A stretch of 17,172 bases of DNA, taken from NCBI GenBank assembly GCA_002329485.1, contig DCTZ01000034.1, forward strand, positions 1 through 17,172. The letters run 5' to 3'. The notes beneath the pieces were generated by a model, which worked only from the letters and a program-made list of their open reading frames with translations, was not told the DNA's origin and made no database searches. Source of the stretch: Caryophanales bacterium UBA1427. Its GTDB lineage: Bacteria > Bacillota_I > Bacilli_A > ML615J-28 > CAG-313. The position numbers and the translations under genes are program-made. This document shows, piece by piece, positions 15,164 through 17,172 of the stretch. Numbering within the stretch: the stretch's first letter is position 1; each line of letters opens with the position of its first letter.

Positions 15164-15292
15164 TCATTGATAGATTCGGTCAAACAGTTCGGGATATTTT
15201 CTGGTATAACGCCGAAAAGCCTCAAAGGGGCCGATTTCTTTATTCTCCTTACACAGGATGAAAAAGTCGTCTTTCATTTCAATTACTTTCAT
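15164..15292 (-). CDS. 42-aa small protein upstream of the protease-like gene
   Basis: An ATG-started frame of 42 codons ending in TGA (15164-15166), with GGGGA about 10 nt upstream. The peptide is highly charged with aromatic residues (MKVIEMKDDFFILCKENKEI, then GPFEAFRRYTRKYPELFDRI). It sits immediately before the protease-like gene, which could be translationally coupled to it. The composition looks like real protein and not random AT-rich DNA. It is not recognised, and its role is unknown. Confidence 0.5.
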   Translation of the reverse strand: MKVIEMKDDFFILCKENKEIGPFEAFRRYTRKYPELFDRIYQ

Positions 15293-15389
15293 AATGCTTT
15301 ATCCCCATAAAAATAATTTATCATTTTAAATTTCGAAAGCCCCCGAAAAAGTCGCAATTAATCAATTCTTCGCTTAAGGTTCAAAACAA

Positions 15390-16061
15390 TCAGCGCAGAT
15401 GACTGCCGTCGGAAAGCGATCTGACTTTGGGATAACAGAATCCGGCCACATTCTTGAATTCAATCAGCGTTATTTCCGCATGCCCGATTTCAAACCTGGT
15501 GCAAAAATAAGGATACGGGATATTGAGAAGGAGCGATAAAAAAGCAAAACCGAAACCCTGATGGGCAAACAAGGCCACATGATCGTCATTGTCCCGGATT
15601 ACCCGGTATTTGCCGTTGCCGAGGGCTTGGTAACCCAATGAAGCAAAGAACGCATTGCTTTCGGTTTGAATCCGTTTCATTTCTTCCGGGAAAGACGCTT
15701 TGTAAATTTTCGGATGAAGGTACCAATCGAAACCCAAATCCGCAATCTCTTTCGTATAGAACAAATCTATCGTTTCTTGGGCCTGATACAGCCAGGTTTT
15801 TTTGCCGAAGGGTGTTTTGATGGTCAGATTTTCCCAAGGATGGCTTTCGTTCGCAAAGTCCAGCAAAGTGATTTCTTTGCCAAGGAGTTTTGCGGTTGGG
15901 ACTGCCGTTTGAATCGCCCGATTCGAAGTAGAAGAGTAAATTTTGTCTACCCCGATTTCAGCCAGACGTTTGGCCACCGCTTCGGCCTGAAGGCGACCGA
16001 GCTCCGTCAAATCATCGGGTTCATAAATCGGTTCTCCGTGCCTAATATAGATAAAAAGCAT
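15390..16061 (-). CDS. Histidine phosphatase family protein (phosphoglycerate mutase-like)
   Basis: This 223-aa enzyme has the RHGE signature with the phospho-accepting His8, Arg7 in the phosphate pocket, Arg48 in SSTSNRAIQTA, and the second catalytic His167 in LFAHQGFG. The branch includes phosphoglycerate mutases and many small-molecule phosphatases. The middle part (HPWENLTIKTPFGKKTWLYQ) is unlike the mutases, so a phosphatase of unknown substrate is more likely. The ATG has AAAGGAG 7-8 nt upstream. It follows the metallophosphoesterase gene by 19 bp, suggesting one operon of two phosphate-ester-cleaving enzymes. The stop is TGA. Confidence 0.88.
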   Translation of the reverse strand: MLFIYIRHGEPIYEPDDLTELGRLQAEAVAKRLAEIGVDKIYSSTSNRAIQTAVPTAKLLGKEITLLDFANESHPWENLTIKTPFGKKTWLYQAQETIDLFYTKEIADLGFDWYLHPKIYKASFPEEMKRIQTESNAFFASLGYQALGNGKYRVIRDNDDHVALFAHQGFGFAFLSLLLNIPYPYFCTRFEIGHAEITLIEFKNVAGFCYPKVRSLSDGSHLR

Positions 16062-16080
16062 ACTGACTCTCCTTTGGTTT

Positions 16081-16899
16081 TTACTTGATGATAATCTTGT
16101 TGACCGAACCGATTAGGCCGCTGGAACAACAATATTGAGGTTTGCCGGGAGCGATAAAAGAAAAAATCGCTCCGTGGGTGTGCCCGCATAACACCGCCTT
16201 AACTTTCTCGGATTCGGCAACCAAGTCCATAAATTCTTTAGTGGTTGCGTCGCCGTCATCATAACTCATGGTAAAATAAGCATCTAACCGTTCAAATTCC
16301 CTTTTGTTGTACCTCGTCATCATCGGCACATGCATCACGAGAACAAGCGGCATATTTTGGCTTAGCACCTTTTGAAAGGACTCTAATTGCGAATGACCGA
16401 TTTTTCGGACGGAATTGTTAACGGAAACAACCAATAATTCCCCTAAATCCGCAACCTGAAAATAACTGTTGCCCTGGCAAAGATCCTTAAAAAAATCGGC
16501 CGGCGACTCATGGTTTCCGCACGAAAACAAATACGGACTTTCCAGCCTGCTTACGGCCTGAACCAAAAAGTCCCAATTGGATTTGCTGTAATAGTCAACA
16601 ATATCTCCCGCCATAATCACCAGGTCAGGACGGTTTTTGATGGCATAGTCTATCAACCTTTCGAGACACTCGGCGGAAGAAAGCAGGGTATCCGAAGCAA
16701 AATGTTCGTTGAATTTGCGGGCAAAATCAATCCTTTGGCTCATCCAGATTCTTTCTTGGCTGATGGCACGGTTGATGGTCCCGAGATCGTCTTTGTCCCT
16801 GTCAAAAGTAGCCAGATGAACATCGTTGAATTGCATCAAAGTATATCTGCCGGATAAACCCAAGTTGATTTCGATTTGTTTTTCCTGAATAAAGTTCAT
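16081..16899 (-). CDS. Calcineurin-like metallophosphoesterase
   Basis: This 272-aa enzyme has the complete metal-binding set: DVH (Asp26/His28), GDIVD (Asp99), GNHE (Asn129/His130), His190 in VMHVP, and GHTH (239-242), as in two-metal phosphoesterases. The substrate is unknown. Candidates include cyclic or monophosphate esters. There is no signal peptide in the chosen form. The open frame extends to 17058 through a TTG, but AGGAG five bases before the ATG at 16897-16899 and a promoter just upstream support the shorter start. It leads a two-gene unit with the histidine phosphatase. Confidence 0.9.
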   Translation of the reverse strand: MNFIQEKQIEINLGLSGRYTLMQFNDVHLATFDRDKDDLGTINRAISQERIWMSQRIDFARKFNEHFASDTLLSSAECLERLIDYAIKNRPDLVIMAGDIVDYYSKSNWDFLVQAVSRLESPYLFSCGNHESPADFFKDLCQGNSYFQVADLGELLVVSVNNSVRKIGHSQLESFQKVLSQNMPLVLVMHVPMMTRYNKREFERLDAYFTMSYDDGDATTKEFMDLVAESEKVKAVLCGHTHGAIFSFIAPGKPQYCCSSGLIGSVNKIIIK

Positions 16900-16929
16900 G
16901 TTTTCTCCTAAAACGTTAAGCTTAGCCTT

Positions 16930-16938
16930 ATTATACCA
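16930..16938 (-). promoter_or_regulatory. Extended -10 promoter of the phosphoesterase operon
   Basis: TGG-TATAAT on the minus strand lies about 30 bp before the chosen ATG. The -35 at 17 bp is weak (TTATGA), so the extended -10 would carry recognition, as for the phosphorylase promoter. It supports the start at 16899 because the longer frame would begin upstream of this promoter. Confidence 0.6.
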
Positions 16939-17036
16939 TTTTTTGCAATAAATCATAACAATTCCAAGAATCTTTTGTTTTTTTAAGCCACCGCCACCAA
17001 ACGAATAATCTCCCAAATGAAGGGCTAAGGATAACC

Positions 17037-17073
17037 AAGAAGACTTTTTTCTGAACAAAAGGTCTTCTTTTTC
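17037..17073 (+). terminator. Terminator-like hairpin facing the plus strand
   Basis: AAGAAGAC (17037-17044) pairs with GTCTTCTT (17062-17069), and a T-run to 17072 follows on the plus strand. No plus-strand gene is visible before it, so its client is unclear. Confidence 0.5.
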
Positions 17074-17086
17074 GATTTATTTCAAA

Positions 17087-17172
17087 ATAAAAAATTGGCC
17101 TTTCAGCCAATCAGGGGTGGCCGCTGCTTATACGCCGTTTAACCAGCTCCCTATGCACCGAAGTACCCAACC
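17087..17172 (-). ncRNA. 3' end of an unidentified structured RNA with intrinsic terminator (partial)
   Basis: From 17112 to the window end the base composition becomes clearly GC-rich compared with surrounding AT-rich DNA, and no protein frame is evident. On the minus strand a GTAC/GTGC stem (17163-17166 with 17155-17158) is closed by a UUCG tetraloop of the very stable C(UUCG)G kind. At the 3' end ATTGGC (17106-17111) and GCCAAT (17094-17099) form a 6-bp hairpin running into TTTTTT. This is what the end of a stable non-coding RNA looks like. 6S RNA is one candidate. RNase P, tmRNA, SRP RNA and rRNA 3' ends were compared from memory and do not fit. The 5' part lies outside the window. Confidence 0.45.

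Noticed and set aside
16905..16920. AAAACGTTAAG before the phosphoesterase gene as a LacI-type operator
   Set aside because: It has only part of the core and no symmetry, and the gene has no link to sugar use.
16900..17058. N-terminal extension of the metallophosphoesterase frame, starting at a TTG
   Set aside because: It would begin upstream of the promoter at 16930-16938, has no ribosome binding site, and the ATG at 16899 follows AGGAG closely.
1..17172. CRISPR array, IS element or complete prophage
   Set aside because: No regularly spaced repeats, transposase, integrase or phage structural genes are visible in any frame.

Overview
The window comes from a low-GC bacterium of the Bacillota/Mycoplasmatota (Acholeplasma- or Izemoplasma-like) type. 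Evidence: AT-rich DNA, strong AGGAG ribosome binding sites, sigma-A style TTGACA/TATAAT promoters often with an extended TGn -10, and hairpin-plus-T-run terminators. TGG encodes Trp and TGA is used as a real stop (for example at 5299, 13977, 15164 and 15390), so the standard code applies and classic Mycoplasma is unlikely. Exact taxonomy cannot be told from the sequence alone.

Left edge (1-1000): the 3' part of a TOPRIM-type gene broken by one in-frame TAA, then a gene-free stretch packed with hairpins, including a nested inverted-repeat element (727-834).

Centre (1003-11505): a cello-oligosaccharide/cellobiose utilisation locus. On the minus strand lie a lipoprotein sugar-binding protein, two permeases and an ABC ATPase (a CUT1-type importer), followed by a LacI-family regulator and galactose mutarotase. 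Divergent to it, on the plus strand, is a full-length GH94 cellobiose phosphorylase, with a cytoplasmic GH5 glycosidase convergent to that. The divergent intergenic region has a perfect-consensus promoter towards the transporter, an extended -10 promoter towards the phosphorylase, and three copies of a palindromic AAACGTTT operator, one inside a 20-bp perfect palindrome. This predicts that imported disaccharide is split by phosphate to glucose-1-phosphate and glucose, with the mutarotase equilibrating anomers, under local LacI-type repression.

Right (11506-17172): ordinary accessory genes on the minus strand. These are a GNAT acetyltransferase preceded by the wreck of a multi-pass membrane sensor domain (GGDEF/GHKL type), an XRE regulator with a GyrI-like domain, an ASCH-like protein and a predicted zinc protease with a tiny upstream ORF, and a histidine phosphatase plus metallophosphoesterase pair. 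At the right edge is the GC-rich 3' end of what looks like an unidentified structured RNA with its own terminator.

No clearly new multi-gene system is visible. The most useful second looks are the interrupted TOPRIM gene, the nested repeat, the operator architecture, the decayed sensor gene and the edge RNA.
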